This document shows, piece after piece, positions 43,052 through 52,713 of a stretch of DNA of 64,000 bases. The position numbers and the translations under genes are program-made. The notes below the pieces were generated by a model. That model was not told the DNA's origin and searched no databases. It saw nothing but the letters and a program-made list of their open reading frames with translations. The stretch is from an uncultured Flavobacteriaceae bacterium (GTDB lineage Bacteria; Bacteroidota; Bacteroidia; Flavobacteriales; Flavobacteriaceae): assembly GCA_947502635.1 (NCBI GenBank), contig CANNAN010000005.1, forward strand, positions 62,001 to 126,000. The letters are read 5' to 3'. Positions within the stretch are counted from its first letter, which is position 1. The number at the start of each line of letters is the position of its first letter.

Positions 43052-45895
43052 TTAATGTGCCTCCAGCCAGTTATCACCAATATCCAAATCTACATCTAAT
43101 GGAACTTCTAGTTTATAAGCATTTTCCATTTCGGTTTTAACAAGCGTTTTTATGGTTTCTAATTCGGGTTTGTATACATCAAAAACCAATTCATCATGTA
43201 CTTGTAATAGCATTTTAGTTTTATAATCTCCTGCCGTAAGTTTGTCATAAATATTTATCATGGCAATTTTAATAATATCGGCAGCACTTCCTTGTATGGG
43301 TGCATTTACAGCATTTCGTTCGGCAGCACCTCGAACAACAGCATTTCTAGAATTAATATCTTTTAAGTAACGACGTCTCCCTAATACGGTTTGTACATAC
43401 CCATTATCTCTGGCAAAATCTACCTGCTCACTAATAAAGTTTCTAAGTTTTGGATAGGTTGCATAATAGGTGTCGATGAGTTCTTTAGATTCACTTCTCG
43501 ATAAATCGGTTTGATTACTTAATCCAAAAGCTGAAACACCATAAATAATTCCGAAATTAACCGTTTTTGCATTACTACGTTGTTCTCGTGTTACTTCGTT
43601 TAAAGGCACATCAAATACCTTTGAAGCTGTTGATGCGTGAATATCTTCCCCGTTTTTAAATGCAGAAATCATAGTTTCTTCTTCGCTTAGAGCTGCAATA
43701 ATACGGAGTTCTATTTGAGAATAATCGGCAGCTAAAAGTGTGTAGTCTTCATTTCGTGGAACAAAAGCCTTTCTTACCTGTCTGCCACGTTCGGTACGAA
43801 TAGGAATATTTTGTAGATTGGGATTGTTACTGCTTAATCTACCAGTTGCAGCAACAGTTTGCATATAATCGGTATGTACCCGACCAGTTGATTCTTCAAC
43901 CTGGGTAGGTAAAGCATCAACATAGGTGCTTTTTAGTTTTGCCAAACCACGATAATCTAAAATATTTTGAATGATATCATGCTCTTTTGCTAAATAAGAT
44001 AGAATATCTTCAGACGTTGCATACTGACCTGTTTTTGTTTTCTTAGGTTTGTCTACAAGTTTCAATTTTTCAAAAAGGATAATACCTAGTTGTTTCGGTG
44101 ATGCGATATTAAATTCCTCACCAGCAGCTTCGTAAATTTTAGCTTCTAATGAGGCAATATCTTTATTTAATTCTTCCGAAAGGGAATTCAGAAATTCATT
44201 ATCTAAGTTAATACCCTCTAATTCCATAGCCGCCAATACACGAAGTAATGGTACTTCAATATCATCGAACAGCTTTTGTGTATTTGCCTCACCTAATTCT
44301 TTTTCAAAATGTTCTTTTAATTGAAGCGTGATATCGGAATCTTCAACAGCATACTCGGTCTGTTTTTCTAAAGGAACTTCCCGCATCGATAATTGATTTT
44401 TTCCTTTTTTACCAAGAAGTGTTTCAATAGAAATAGGCGTGTAATTCAAATACGTTTCTGCTAATACATCCATGTTATGTCGCATATCAGGGTTGATAAG
44501 GTAATGTGCCAACATGGTGTCAAACAATTTACCCTTAACTTTAATATTGTATTTCGCCAGAACTTTAATATCATATTTTAAATTCTGACCAATTTTCTGA
44601 ATGCTATCACTTTCAAAAAACGGACGTAATTGCTCTATAAGTTCTTGTGCTTCTGTTTTATCTTCTGGAAAAGGTAAGTAAAAGCCTTTACCGACTTCCC
44701 AAGAAAAAGCAATGCCAACTAATTCTGCTGTAATAGGATTTAAGCCTGTGGTTTCTGTATCGAAACACACGGATGTTTGATTCATTAAATTTTTAATGAA
44801 GAGTTTTGTGGCAATTCCAGAATCGACACTTTGGTAAAAATGAGAGGTTGTTTCTGCTGTTTTTCGTGTGAATTCTGAAGCGGGTTCTACATTTGTAGTA
44901 TCTGAAACATCACCCCCAAACAAAGAAAATTGCCCAGCTCCTGCAGAAGCTTGTTCTTTAGGTGTTGCTTTTTTTTCTGATCCTGCCGTACTGGTTTGTG
45001 GAGCTTCGCTGTTATTAGCAAATGTTTTGTTGAAATTGTCAATTAAACGTCTAAATTCTAATTCTTGAAAAATCTCAGTAACTTTAGGAGTATCTGGTTG
45101 AGACATTTCAAAATCTGTCTCATTAAATTTCACAGGAACGTCCAGCATAATAGTGGCCAATTTTTTTGAAAGGATTCCCAATTCACCGTTCGCTTCAATT
45201 TTTTCTTTCATTTTGCCTTTCAGCTCATGCGTATTGGCTAAAAGGTTTTCCATGCTACCGTATTGCGCTAAAAACTTCTTGGCTGTTTTTTCACCAACGC
45301 CAGGAAGCCCAGGAATATTATCACTGGAATCTCCCATCATTCCTAAAAAGTCAATGACTTGTAAAGGATCGGTTACTTCAAATTTTTTCTGAACTTCTGG
45401 AATGCCCCAAGTCTCATAACCACCACCAAAAACAGGGCGATACATGAAAATATTTTCAGAAACCAATTGTGCAAAATCTTTATCAGGAGTTACCATAAAG
45501 GTTTTATAGCCTTCTTTTTCGGCTTGTTTGGAAAGTGTTCCAATAACATCATCTGCTTCATAGCCTTCCTTAACCATAATAGGGATGTGCATGGCCTCTA
45601 GTATGCTGTAAATATAAGGAATGGCAATTTTTATAGCCTCTGGCGTTGCATCTCTATTGGCTTTGTATTCTTGGTACATTTCAACACGGTCTGCGCTGCC
45701 ACCTTTGTCAAAACATACTGCTAAGTGATCTGGTCGTTCTCTTTTAATAACATCTAAAAGCGAATTCATAAACCCTAAAATAGCTGAGGTATCTGTGCCT
45801 TTAGAGTTAATTCTTGGGTTTTTTATAAAAGCATAATAACCACGAAAAATTAAAGCATAGGCATCTACTAAGAAAAGACGTTTTTGATCTGACAT
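43052..45895 (-). CDS. polA: DNA polymerase I
   Basis: The 947-residue protein has all three domains. The 5'-3' exonuclease fills about 1-290 (YEADDVIGTLSK, GDSSDNIPGLPGVGEKTA). The 3'-5' exonuclease keeps its acidic motifs (SVCFDTETTGLNP near 376; YAVEDSDITLQL), so proofreading is probably active. The polymerase has motif A (LLAADYSQIELRIIAAL near 720), the O-helix (RSNAKTVNFGIIYGVSAFGL) and motif C (LLQVHDELVFDV near 900). An acidic/Ala-rich linker at about 295-340 joins the first two domains. It functions in repair and Okazaki fragment processing. Confidence 0.97.
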   Translation of the reverse strand: MSDQKRLFLVDAYALIFRGYYAFIKNPRINSKGTDTSAILGFMNSLLDVIKRERPDHLAVCFDKGGSADRVEMYQEYKANRDATPEAIKIAIPYIYSILEAMHIPIMVKEGYEADDVIGTLSKQAEKEGYKTFMVTPDKDFAQLVSENIFMYRPVFGGGYETWGIPEVQKKFEVTDPLQVIDFLGMMGDSSDNIPGLPGVGEKTAKKFLAQYGSMENLLANTHELKGKMKEKIEANGELGILSKKLATIMLDVPVKFNETDFEMSQPDTPKVTEIFQELEFRRLIDNFNKTFANNSEAPQTSTAGSEKKATPKEQASAGAGQFSLFGGDVSDTTNVEPASEFTRKTAETTSHFYQSVDSGIATKLFIKNLMNQTSVCFDTETTGLNPITAELVGIAFSWEVGKGFYLPFPEDKTEAQELIEQLRPFFESDSIQKIGQNLKYDIKVLAKYNIKVKGKLFDTMLAHYLINPDMRHNMDVLAETYLNYTPISIETLLGKKGKNQLSMREVPLEKQTEYAVEDSDITLQLKEHFEKELGEANTQKLFDDIEVPLLRVLAAMELEGINLDNEFLNSLSEELNKDIASLEAKIYEAAGEEFNIASPKQLGIILFEKLKLVDKPKKTKTGQYATSEDILSYLAKEHDIIQNILDYRGLAKLKSTYVDALPTQVEESTGRVHTDYMQTVAATGRLSSNNPNLQNIPIRTERGRQVRKAFVPRNEDYTLLAADYSQIELRIIAALSEEETMISAFKNGEDIHASTASKVFDVPLNEVTREQRSNAKTVNFGIIYGVSAFGLSNQTDLSRSESKELIDTYYATYPKLRNFISEQVDFARDNGYVQTVLGRRRYLKDINSRNAVVRGAAERNAVNAPIQGSAADIIKIAMINIYDKLTAGDYKTKMLLQVHDELVFDVYKPELETIKTLVKTEMENAYKLEVPLDVDLDIGDNWLEAH

Positions 45896-46091
45896 ATTTT
45901 TTGTTTTGAAAGAAAATCAAAGCTACAAAAAGTAAATCGTAAAATGGCTTTAAAAAGACTTGATATGGCAATAAAATGATGGTTTTATAGCCATGATAAA
46001 AAGTAAAGATGTATTCCTCGTTAAAATAAATAAAACTCTTAACAATTAGTTAAATAAAATTGAGTTTGTAAGCATTAATTTAGAATACTGT

Positions 46092-46099
46092 TATCTTTG
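46092..46099 (+). promoter_or_regulatory. Candidate TAnnTTTG -7 box
   Basis: TATCTTTG lies 14 nt upstream of the metallophosphoesterase ATG; the short distance implies a very short leader. The TTTG at 46065-46068 is 23 nt away, longer than the ideal 19. Confidence 0.4.
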
Positions 46100-46112
46100 A
46101 TAAAAAAGAAAT

Positions 46113-47348
46113 ATGCTTCGCTGGATTATTTTCCTTGTCATTTTTGGAATTGCAGATATTTATGCCTTTCAAGCATTTAAAACAGTCTCAAAAAATAATT
46201 GGCTTCAAATATTATATTGGCTTATCACTGTTTTAGTAATAGGTAATTTTGTGTTTCATTATTTTGGTTTTAACAGAAGTGATGGTTTCTCTCATGGACA
46301 TGCTTACGCTTTTGGATTTTTTATAGCCTTGTTGGTGCCAAAAATGGTTCTGTTGGTCTTTATGTTTGGTGAAGATATTATTAGAGTGCCTCAAGCCGTT
46401 TTTAGATATTTTACAGAAGGCGATACCGCCAAAGGGAATTATTTTGCATCAAGACGTCAGTTTGTAAGCAAGCTAGCTTTAGGTATTGCTGCTATACCGT
46501 TGGTTTCAATTATTTATGGTATTTATAAAGGAAAATATAATTATAAAGTATTAAAATATACGCTTCATTTTGATGATTTACCTCAGGCTTTCGATGGATA
46601 TAAGCTCACGCAAATTAGTGATATTCATTCAGGAAGCTTTGATAATATGGATAAGGTGAGTTATGCTGTCGATTTAATAAACGAGCAGCAAAGCGATGTT
46701 ATATTGTTTACTGGTGATATGGTAAACAATAAAGCAGAGGAATTAGTGCCTTACAAAAATATTTTTGGCAAGTTAAAAGCCAAAGATGGTTTGTTCTCTG
46801 TGTTAGGAAACCATGATTATGGGGATTATGTTAACTGGGAATCTGATGAAGTGAAAAAGCAAAACTTAGAAGATTTAAAAAGCCTTCAAAGAGAAATTGG
46901 ATTCGATGTTTTATTGAATGAAAGCAGGTATTTAGAAAAAGATGGAGAACGTGTCGCTTTAGTTGGTGTTGAAAACTGGGGCGCAGGTGGGTTTAAAACG
47001 GCTGGCGATTTAAAGAAAGCGTCAAGTGTTATTGATAAAAATGACTTTAAGATTTTAATGAGTCACGATCCGTCACATTGGGAAAAAAAGGTGATTCAAG
47101 ACGATTATCATTATCATTTAACACTAAGTGGGCATACCCATGGGATGCAGTTTGGTATTGAAATTCCAGGATGGTTTAAGTGGAGTCCTGTAAAATGGCG
47201 TTATAAATATTGGGCAGGTATTTATGAAGAATTAGGCCAATATATAAATGTAAATAGAGGTTTTGGCTACTTGGCATTTCCAGGACGCGTTGGAATATGG
47301 CCAGAAATTACAGTTATAGAACTTAAAAAAAGCTCAAATAATGCATAA
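46113..47348 (+). CDS. Membrane-anchored metallophosphoesterase
   Basis: The 411-residue protein has about four N-terminal helices (residues 1-130, including IIFLVIFGIADIYAF and LGIAAIPLVSIIYGIYKG), then a calcineurin-like phosphoesterase domain with QISDIHSGSFD, DVILFTGDMVNN, VLGNHDYGDY, ILMSHDPSHWE and LSGHTHGMQFG. All five metal-binding motifs are present. The layout resembles YkuE/LpxH-like envelope phosphodiesterases. Substrate unknown. The cysteine-free thioredoxin-like gene follows 55 nt later on the same strand. Confidence 0.92.
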   Translation: MLRWIIFLVIFGIADIYAFQAFKTVSKNNWLQILYWLITVLVIGNFVFHYFGFNRSDGFSHGHAYAFGFFIALLVPKMVLLVFMFGEDIIRVPQAVFRYFTEGDTAKGNYFASRRQFVSKLALGIAAIPLVSIIYGIYKGKYNYKVLKYTLHFDDLPQAFDGYKLTQISDIHSGSFDNMDKVSYAVDLINEQQSDVILFTGDMVNNKAEELVPYKNIFGKLKAKDGLFSVLGNHDYGDYVNWESDEVKKQNLEDLKSLQREIGFDVLLNESRYLEKDGERVALVGVENWGAGGFKTAGDLKKASSVIDKNDFKILMSHDPSHWEKKVIQDDYHYHLTLSGHTHGMQFGIEIPGWFKWSPVKWRYKYWAGIYEELGQYINVNRGFGYLAFPGRVGIWPEITVIELKKSSNNA

Positions 47349-47403
47349 TAGCTAAGAAATGCTATATTTGTATAAGAATATTTGACTAATAAACAAATAA
47401 GAT

Positions 47404-47700
47404 ATGTCAAAATTTGGGGAACTTATAGATGTCGAAATTCCTGTTTTGTTAGATTTTTATACAGAATGGAATGATCAATCTGCGGCTATGCATCTTGTTT
47501 TAAGAGATGTTGCTGCAGCACTGGGTGATAAAGCTAAAGTTATAAAGATTGATGTTGAAAAGAACTCAGAACTAGCTGAGGCCTTAAGGGTGAAAGCTCT
47601 GCCAACACTTATTATTTACAAAGATGGCGAGATGAAATGGCGCCAAAGTGGTGAACAGGATGCCAATACTCTTATTGGTATTATTCAGCAATATGCTTAA
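47404..47700 (+). CDS. Thioredoxin-fold protein lacking redox cysteines
   Basis: The 98-residue protein has the thioredoxin layout: VEIPVLLDFYTEWND, KVIKIDVEKNSELAEALRVK, and the cis-Pro loop ALPTLIIYKDGE. The WCGPC site is replaced by WNDQSA and there is no cysteine anywhere, so it cannot act as a disulphide reductase. It could be a structural or chaperone-like thioredoxin. No signal peptide is seen. It converges with the deacetylase gene, whose stop lies only 2 nt away. Confidence 0.85.
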   Translation: MSKFGELIDVEIPVLLDFYTEWNDQSAAMHLVLRDVAAALGDKAKVIKIDVEKNSELAEALRVKALPTLIIYKDGEMKWRQSGEQDANTLIGIIQQYA

Positions 47701-47702
47701 TA

Positions 47703-48365
47703 TCATAAAGCTTTAAAAGAATACCCTTTTTTGCTAAAAACCTCTAATACTTTTGGTAAAGTATATTGCATGTTTTTTGAAGCTTTCATACTATCATGGA
47801 ATACAATGATGCTACCACTAGTTGCTTTACTAGTGACATTGCTTAAACAAGTTTCCTTACTAACATTTTTACCCCAATCAAAAGATAATACATCCCACAT
47901 GATTATTTCATAGCCTAAAGCTATTAGCTTTTTTCCTTGTTTAGGGGTTATTTGTCCATATGGTGGTCTGAAAAGAGATGTGGATAGCGATTTTTGATTG
48001 ACGATTTTTGAACTCTGAATTTGATTCCTCATAATTGTTTCAGCCTCAGAAATATCTTTCAGGTAATCTTTCGTTTTTGTTTTCCAACCCTTAACATGAT
48101 TACGAGTATGATTTCCAATACGATGTCCATCATCTATGATGTTTTGAAATATCTCTGGGTGCTTTTCAATATTATTTCCAATACAAAAAAAAGTAGCTTT
48201 CGCGTTGTATTCTTTCAAAGTGTCTAATACCCAATTTGTGATTTTGGGTATAGGACCATCGTCAAATGTAAGGTATAAAACTTTACTGGTTGAAGGCATG
48301 TCCCAAATATAATTTGGGAACATTTTTTTAGCAACTAAAGGTGTTTTTATAGGTGTTAAGGTCAT
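47703..48365 (-). CDS. Polysaccharide deacetylase (NodB) family protein
   Basis: The 220-residue protein has a NodB domain: YLTFDDGPIP (metal Asp near 35-36), the zinc histidines in IGNHTRNH (about 86 and 90), FRPPYGQITPKQ and FHDSMKA. Family members remove N- or O-acetyl groups from carbohydrates such as peptidoglycan or chitin-like polymers using a divalent metal. There is no clear signal peptide, so it may be cytoplasmic or use an uncleaved start. It starts 14 nt after the stop of the DUF2723 gene. Confidence 0.9.
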   Translation of the reverse strand: MTLTPIKTPLVAKKMFPNYIWDMPSTSKVLYLTFDDGPIPKITNWVLDTLKEYNAKATFFCIGNNIEKHPEIFQNIIDDGHRIGNHTRNHVKGWKTKTKDYLKDISEAETIMRNQIQSSKIVNQKSLSTSLFRPPYGQITPKQGKKLIALGYEIIMWDVLSFDWGKNVSKETCLSNVTSKATSGSIIVFHDSMKASKNMQYTLPKVLEVFSKKGYSFKAL

Positions 48366-48379
48366 AACCTAGTACCAGA

Positions 48380-51300
48380 TTAATTAACACTGTCTATTGG
48401 TACCCCACTATCAATTGTCTTAATATCTTTATCAGCTTTTGGAGCTGGTACTTCCTCCTCTTGATCATCATAAAAATGTCTAAATGCTCTTAAGTGGTTG
48501 TTAAATATTTCTCCCTCTATTTCTGCTAACTCGACATCATATTGTACTAAAACATCTACCAAGCCTTTATAACGTTGAATATCAGTATAAATTTCTTCAA
48601 ATAAGCGTTCTTGGTTATCCATTTTTAAGCCACTATAATAACTTAAATTTTCTTGATATTTTTTTGCAACATCTTTGAATAAACGCTGTGCTTTTTCTTT
48701 ATTGCCAACTTCATAATAAGCACTAATATAAGGCTCCAACAGTGTGTAGTACCCAAAATACTCAACAGGCATATTGTCCATGGCTATATCAGCTATTTCT
48801 TCAGCTTTGTCTAGTTTTTCTTCATTAATTAGTTTTTCAATTAATCTAGCTAAATTACCTCTGTAGGTTATAGAGTTTTTACGGGTTTCAACATCATGGT
48901 AAATATCAGGACTTCCACTATTACCCCAATCCCATTTTTTTACCTTTTCATACATAAGGTCACTGTCAACACGTCCCATGTCAAAAGGATTGGCTCTATC
49001 TACAGCTGTTTTTATAGGTACAAGTTTATAACACATACCATCAAGTTGTAGATAATCTTTCATCCAGATATAATCATCATCACCAAAGCTACCTCCAGTA
49101 AAATATATTGGACGTTTCCATTCGTTATTGGCAACAATATCCAACATAAGTAACCTGTTTTTATAAAGAGCGCCTCCTTTAATGTTAATGTCAATATAAG
49201 GTACCATTTTACCAGCATCTTCAGGTTTTACAATGCCAGAATTTAAAGCATTCTCTTTATTTACAGGGATTCTTAAAAACTCAGAGGGCAGATAGGTCGC
49301 ATTTAAATCTTGACTTCTAACTTTAGTAAGATCGACCTCTTGTTGTTGTAAAACATACTTGTATTTTGTTTTAGGATTGTTGCTTGCTACAAAATCTAAA
49401 AATTGCTTGACTTCCAGAGTGTCTTTTACAACAGGTTGTATAACGATATAATCATTAGTGCCATATTTGTATAAATCATGTGTTAATTGAGATGGTACAG
49501 GGTCACTTTCATAAGCTTTACGTTTCATTTGGTCTATATACCAATCGGTTTGAAATAAACTGGTATTAACAACGCGTACATCAGTTCTGTAGCCTTCAAT
49601 TTCCTGAGCATACCAAAGCGCAAACGTATCATTATCTCCAATGGTAAATAAAATGCCATTTTCTGCACAGGAATCTAAATACATTCTGGCCATGGCTCTG
49701 GCAGTGTATTTATCAGATCGATCATGGTCATCCCAATTGTTAGCGGCTAAAATACCAGGAACCAGTACCAAGCAAATGACTGTGATTATTGGTGCCGAAA
49801 AATTGTTTGACAGGTGTTTTTTAAACACGTCAAAAATAGCATATACTCCAAAACCAATCCAAAGCGCAAATACATAAAAGGAACCTACAACAGAGTAGTC
49901 GCGTTCACGAGGTTCAAATGGGCGTACGTTGGTGTATACTTGGATTGCTATTCCTGTAAAAAGGAAGAATACGAGCATAGTCCAAAACAACTTTTTATCT
50001 TTATTAAATAAAAAGAAAAACCCGAGAATTCCTAAGATTAGAGGTAAAAGGAAATACGTGTTTCGTGCTTTATTGTTTTTAACATCACTTGGGAGATTGT
50101 CTTGAGAGAAACCTAAAAGAACTTCATCTATAAATTTTATACCAGTAATCCAATTTCCATGATTATCATAACGCCCTTGAATATCGTCCTGTCTTCCTGA
50201 GAAATTCCACATAAAATAACGCCAGTACATGTATCCTAACTGATACTCGAACATGTATGCTATATTACTTGCTAATGAAGGCTTTTCAATCTCAATATAG
50301 CTTTTAAACCGTTTTAGGAAATTATTATAATCCTCATAATCAACATGACCCTGTGCGACATTATTTTTAAAATCTGAAACAGTCTTTCGCAATTGATTTT
50401 CCATTTGATACTCTGATTTTAACTTAAAGTCTAAAAAACCAGAAAACATCATATAATTTTCAGCATGTTCAGCACTCCACATACGAGGTAAAATGGAGGC
50501 GTGTTTTGAGTTATAATTTTGTTTTGCGTTTTTATAATCGTTTACAACGACATATTCACCTTTTGTTTCGTCTTTTTCGTATTTAGGCTTATCATCTACA
50601 TATGGGTTGTTATCATCAAGATAAGCATATTGATCTGTAAACTGAGGTCCATAAAACAAGTGTGTTTCAGGATATTGCTCTAAATTATAATAAGCCAATA
50701 ATTCTCTGGCACTCGACGGATTGTTTTCGTTAATAACCACATTGGCATTAGCACGAATAGGGAGCATTAGCCATGTGGAAAAACCAATAATAACAAAAGT
50801 TAAGCAAAGGATTCCTGTATTTAAATGAACAAAGTTTTTTTGTCTGGTATAACGCAGTGCATAGTAAATAATAGCCACTAGTAATAGACCAGCAATAATA
50901 GACCCAGAATTAAAAGGAAGCCCAATAGTATTCACAAAAAAGATTTCGAAAACACTAAAAATTTTAAGAATATTTGGTGCTAAAAGTTTAAAAATAAATA
51001 ATAAAACGGCTACTGAAGCAACATTGGCAATAATGAAATTTTGAATCGTAATGTTTTTGTAGTTTTTAAAATAATAAACCAAACCAATAGCAGGAATAGT
51101 AAGCAATCCCATAAAGTGAACTCCAAAAGATAGTCCAATAACAAAAGCAATTAAAATAAGCCAACGGTTACCACGGGGTTTATCCATGTCTTGCTCCCAG
51201 CGTAAGCCTAACCAAAACAAAACAGCCATAATCAAGGTGGCCATTGCATAGACCTCAGTTTCTACAGCATTAAACCAAAAAGAATCTGTAAATGCAAAAG

Positions 51301-51691
51301 CTAAACTACCAACTAAACCACTGCCTAAAATAGCCATAGCTTGGTTTTTGTTAAGATCTTCATTATTGCCAACAAGTTTTTTTAGCAATAAAGTAATGGT
51401 CCAAAACATAAATAGGATAGTGAATGCACTAGATACGGCGCTCATCATGTTCATGACCCAGCCAATTTGAGAAGGGTCTAAAGCAAAAATTGAGAAAAAA
51501 GCACCAAACATCTGAAATAATGGTGCCCCAGGAGGGTGTCCCACTTGTAATTTAGATGATGTTAAAATATATTCACCAGCATCCCAAAAGCTTACAGTAG
51601 GCTCTACCGTTAAGGTGTAAGTAATGAGAGCTATTAAAAAAGAGAACCAACCTAAAAGAGTATTCCATTTTTTAAAGTCGAAATGTGCCAT
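48380..51691 (-). CDS. DUF2723 (GT117-type) polytopic membrane protein
   Basis: The 1103-residue protein has a multi-helix membrane region (first about 420 and about 520-670 residues). DUF2723 motifs at the start are EPTVSFWDAGEYILTSSKLQ and VGHPPGAPLFQMFG. This family is predicted as GT-C-fold glycosyltransferases (protein O-mannosyltransferase-like; also called GT117), using a lipid-linked sugar at the periplasmic side. The WDAGE acidic pair fits the GT-C catalytic Asp/Glu. A long soluble C-terminus (about 680-1103) carries helical, TPR-like repeats. Flavobacteria glycosylate exported proteins, so a role in protein O-glycosylation is plausible. Confidence 0.85.
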   Translation of the reverse strand: MAHFDFKKWNTLLGWFSFLIALITYTLTVEPTVSFWDAGEYILTSSKLQVGHPPGAPLFQMFGAFFSIFALDPSQIGWVMNMMSAVSSAFTILFMFWTITLLLKKLVGNNEDLNKNQAMAILGSGLVGSLAFAFTDSFWFNAVETEVYAMATLIMAVLFWLGLRWEQDMDKPRGNRWLILIAFVIGLSFGVHFMGLLTIPAIGLVYYFKNYKNITIQNFIIANVASVAVLLFIFKLLAPNILKIFSVFEIFFVNTIGLPFNSGSIIAGLLLVAIIYYALRYTRQKNFVHLNTGILCLTFVIIGFSTWLMLPIRANANVVINENNPSSARELLAYYNLEQYPETHLFYGPQFTDQYAYLDDNNPYVDDKPKYEKDETKGEYVVVNDYKNAKQNYNSKHASILPRMWSAEHAENYMMFSGFLDFKLKSEYQMENQLRKTVSDFKNNVAQGHVDYEDYNNFLKRFKSYIEIEKPSLASNIAYMFEYQLGYMYWRYFMWNFSGRQDDIQGRYDNHGNWITGIKFIDEVLLGFSQDNLPSDVKNNKARNTYFLLPLILGILGFFFLFNKDKKLFWTMLVFFLFTGIAIQVYTNVRPFEPRERDYSVVGSFYVFALWIGFGVYAIFDVFKKHLSNNFSAPIITVICLVLVPGILAANNWDDHDRSDKYTARAMARMYLDSCAENGILFTIGDNDTFALWYAQEIEGYRTDVRVVNTSLFQTDWYIDQMKRKAYESDPVPSQLTHDLYKYGTNDYIVIQPVVKDTLEVKQFLDFVASNNPKTKYKYVLQQQEVDLTKVRSQDLNATYLPSEFLRIPVNKENALNSGIVKPEDAGKMVPYIDINIKGGALYKNRLLMLDIVANNEWKRPIYFTGGSFGDDDYIWMKDYLQLDGMCYKLVPIKTAVDRANPFDMGRVDSDLMYEKVKKWDWGNSGSPDIYHDVETRKNSITYRGNLARLIEKLINEEKLDKAEEIADIAMDNMPVEYFGYYTLLEPYISAYYEVGNKEKAQRLFKDVAKKYQENLSYYSGLKMDNQERLFEEIYTDIQRYKGLVDVLVQYDVELAEIEGEIFNNHLRAFRHFYDDQEEEVPAPKADKDIKTIDSGVPIDSVN

Positions 51692-52043
51692 ATATATTGA
51701 TGTTTATTTGCTTTGGCGAATTTAATAATAAATATGAAATGAGGCATAACTATTTACTTAGTCTTAACATAATGTCATTATACTATTTGAATTTACCGTA
51801 ATAAAACGCTCTTTTTTACTTTCTATTTCGCTATAAAAAGGAACCGTAGCTATGGCTATGCTTAATTTTTTAATCGATATAAAGAAAAATATATTATTTT
51901 CTTTTACAATAAATTCAAATAATAACTGGTATAAAAGGTTGATGCCAAATTACATCAGAGATAAAAACAGTAGTAATGAACTGGAGATATCTCATGTGTT
52001 TTTAAAGAAACGTTAATTATTCGAAATTATTTTTCAAAAAATG
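51692..52043. other. Gene-free stretch upstream of tRNA-Gln
   Basis: About 350 nt between the DUF2723 start and the tRNA promoter. No ORF, repeat or hairpin worth naming was found; it presumably carries the minus-strand promoter of the DUF2723 gene. Confidence 0.5.
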
Positions 52044-52074
52044 CTTGTACAAATAAAACTTTGTGCTAAATTTG
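52044..52074 (+). promoter_or_regulatory. Bacteroidota promoter for tRNA-Gln
   Basis: TTG (52045-52047) and TAAATTTG (52067-52074) are separated by 19 nt, close to the phylum consensus, about 39 nt before the tRNA 5' end. Confidence 0.65.
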
Positions 52075-52112
52075 CACCTGCTTTAGCGAGCGGTAGCCGC
52101 TAAGTTACAGAT

Positions 52113-52185
52113 TGGCCTATGGTGTAACTGGCAACACGTTGGTTTTTGGTACCAAAGAGTCTAGGTTCGAGCCCTAGTAGGCCAA
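52113..52185 (+). tRNA. tRNA-Gln (anticodon TTG)
   Basis: Acceptor stem TGGCCTA (52113-52119) pairs with TAGGCCA (52178-52184). Anticodon stem TTGGT/ACCAA encloses loop TTTTGGT, anticodon TTG. T arm CTAGG/CCTAG holds TTCGAGC. CCA is not encoded. Layout agrees with glutamine tRNAs. Confidence 0.96.
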
Positions 52186-52194
52186 CATAATTGT

Positions 52195-52230
52195 AAAATC
52201 CTGATCATTAATTTGATTGGGATTTTTTTT
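52195..52230 (+). terminator. Terminator of tRNA-Gln
   Basis: AAAATCC pairs with GGATTTT across an imperfect inner stem, followed by eight T (52223-52230), directly behind the tRNA. Confidence 0.65.
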
Positions 52231-52410
52231 GAAATAAGATTTTTTATGGGATCATGGAGGATCAAGGGATCAAGTCAAATTATTGGGGACTAAGCTATTT
52301 AAGCGTATAATTTAGTTAGTCTGAACAGGAAAAATTTCACATCTCTTACATTTCTAAATTGAGCTCTAAAGTAAGTTTGTATTATTACAAAATCTTGAAT
52401 ATTTATTTTA

Positions 52411-52713
52411 TTAAAATCTTGGAGCAATTTCTTTGCATCCGATATAAATGATAAAAGTACTTGTTTTTAAGTAGCTATTATGAATACAAAATACTGAAAT
52501 AAATAATACTAAAACAAAGGCAGACATAGAAAACCATTGCTTTCTTTTTTGAATATTGTATTTAAACTTTTGCTTATTTTTTAAAGAATCTGAAGAATTA
52601 GTTTTTTTTACACGCATAGCCGTTAGGTAAATTATGGCTCTCAGAGGTGCGCTAAATAATGATAATATTACAAATATAGCATTATTATTTATAATTAGAC
52701 TAAATAAATACAC
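52411..52713 (-). CDS. Doubtful 100-residue hydrophobic ORF
   Basis: An open frame of 100 codons encodes two hydrophobic segments (LIINNNAIFVILSLF at the start; FSMSAFVLVLFISVFCIHNS near residue 60-80) around a basic middle (NKQKFKYNIQKRKQW). The two-helix layout with a cytoplasmic basic loop is plausible, but I recognise no family, start context is weak and the region is AT-rich. It may be a real small membrane protein, a decayed gene or chance. Confidence 0.25.
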   Translation of the reverse strand: MYLFSLIINNNAIFVILSLFSAPLRAIIYLTAMRVKKTNSSDSLKNKQKFKYNIQKRKQWFSMSAFVLVLFISVFCIHNSYLKTSTFIIYIGCKEIAPRF

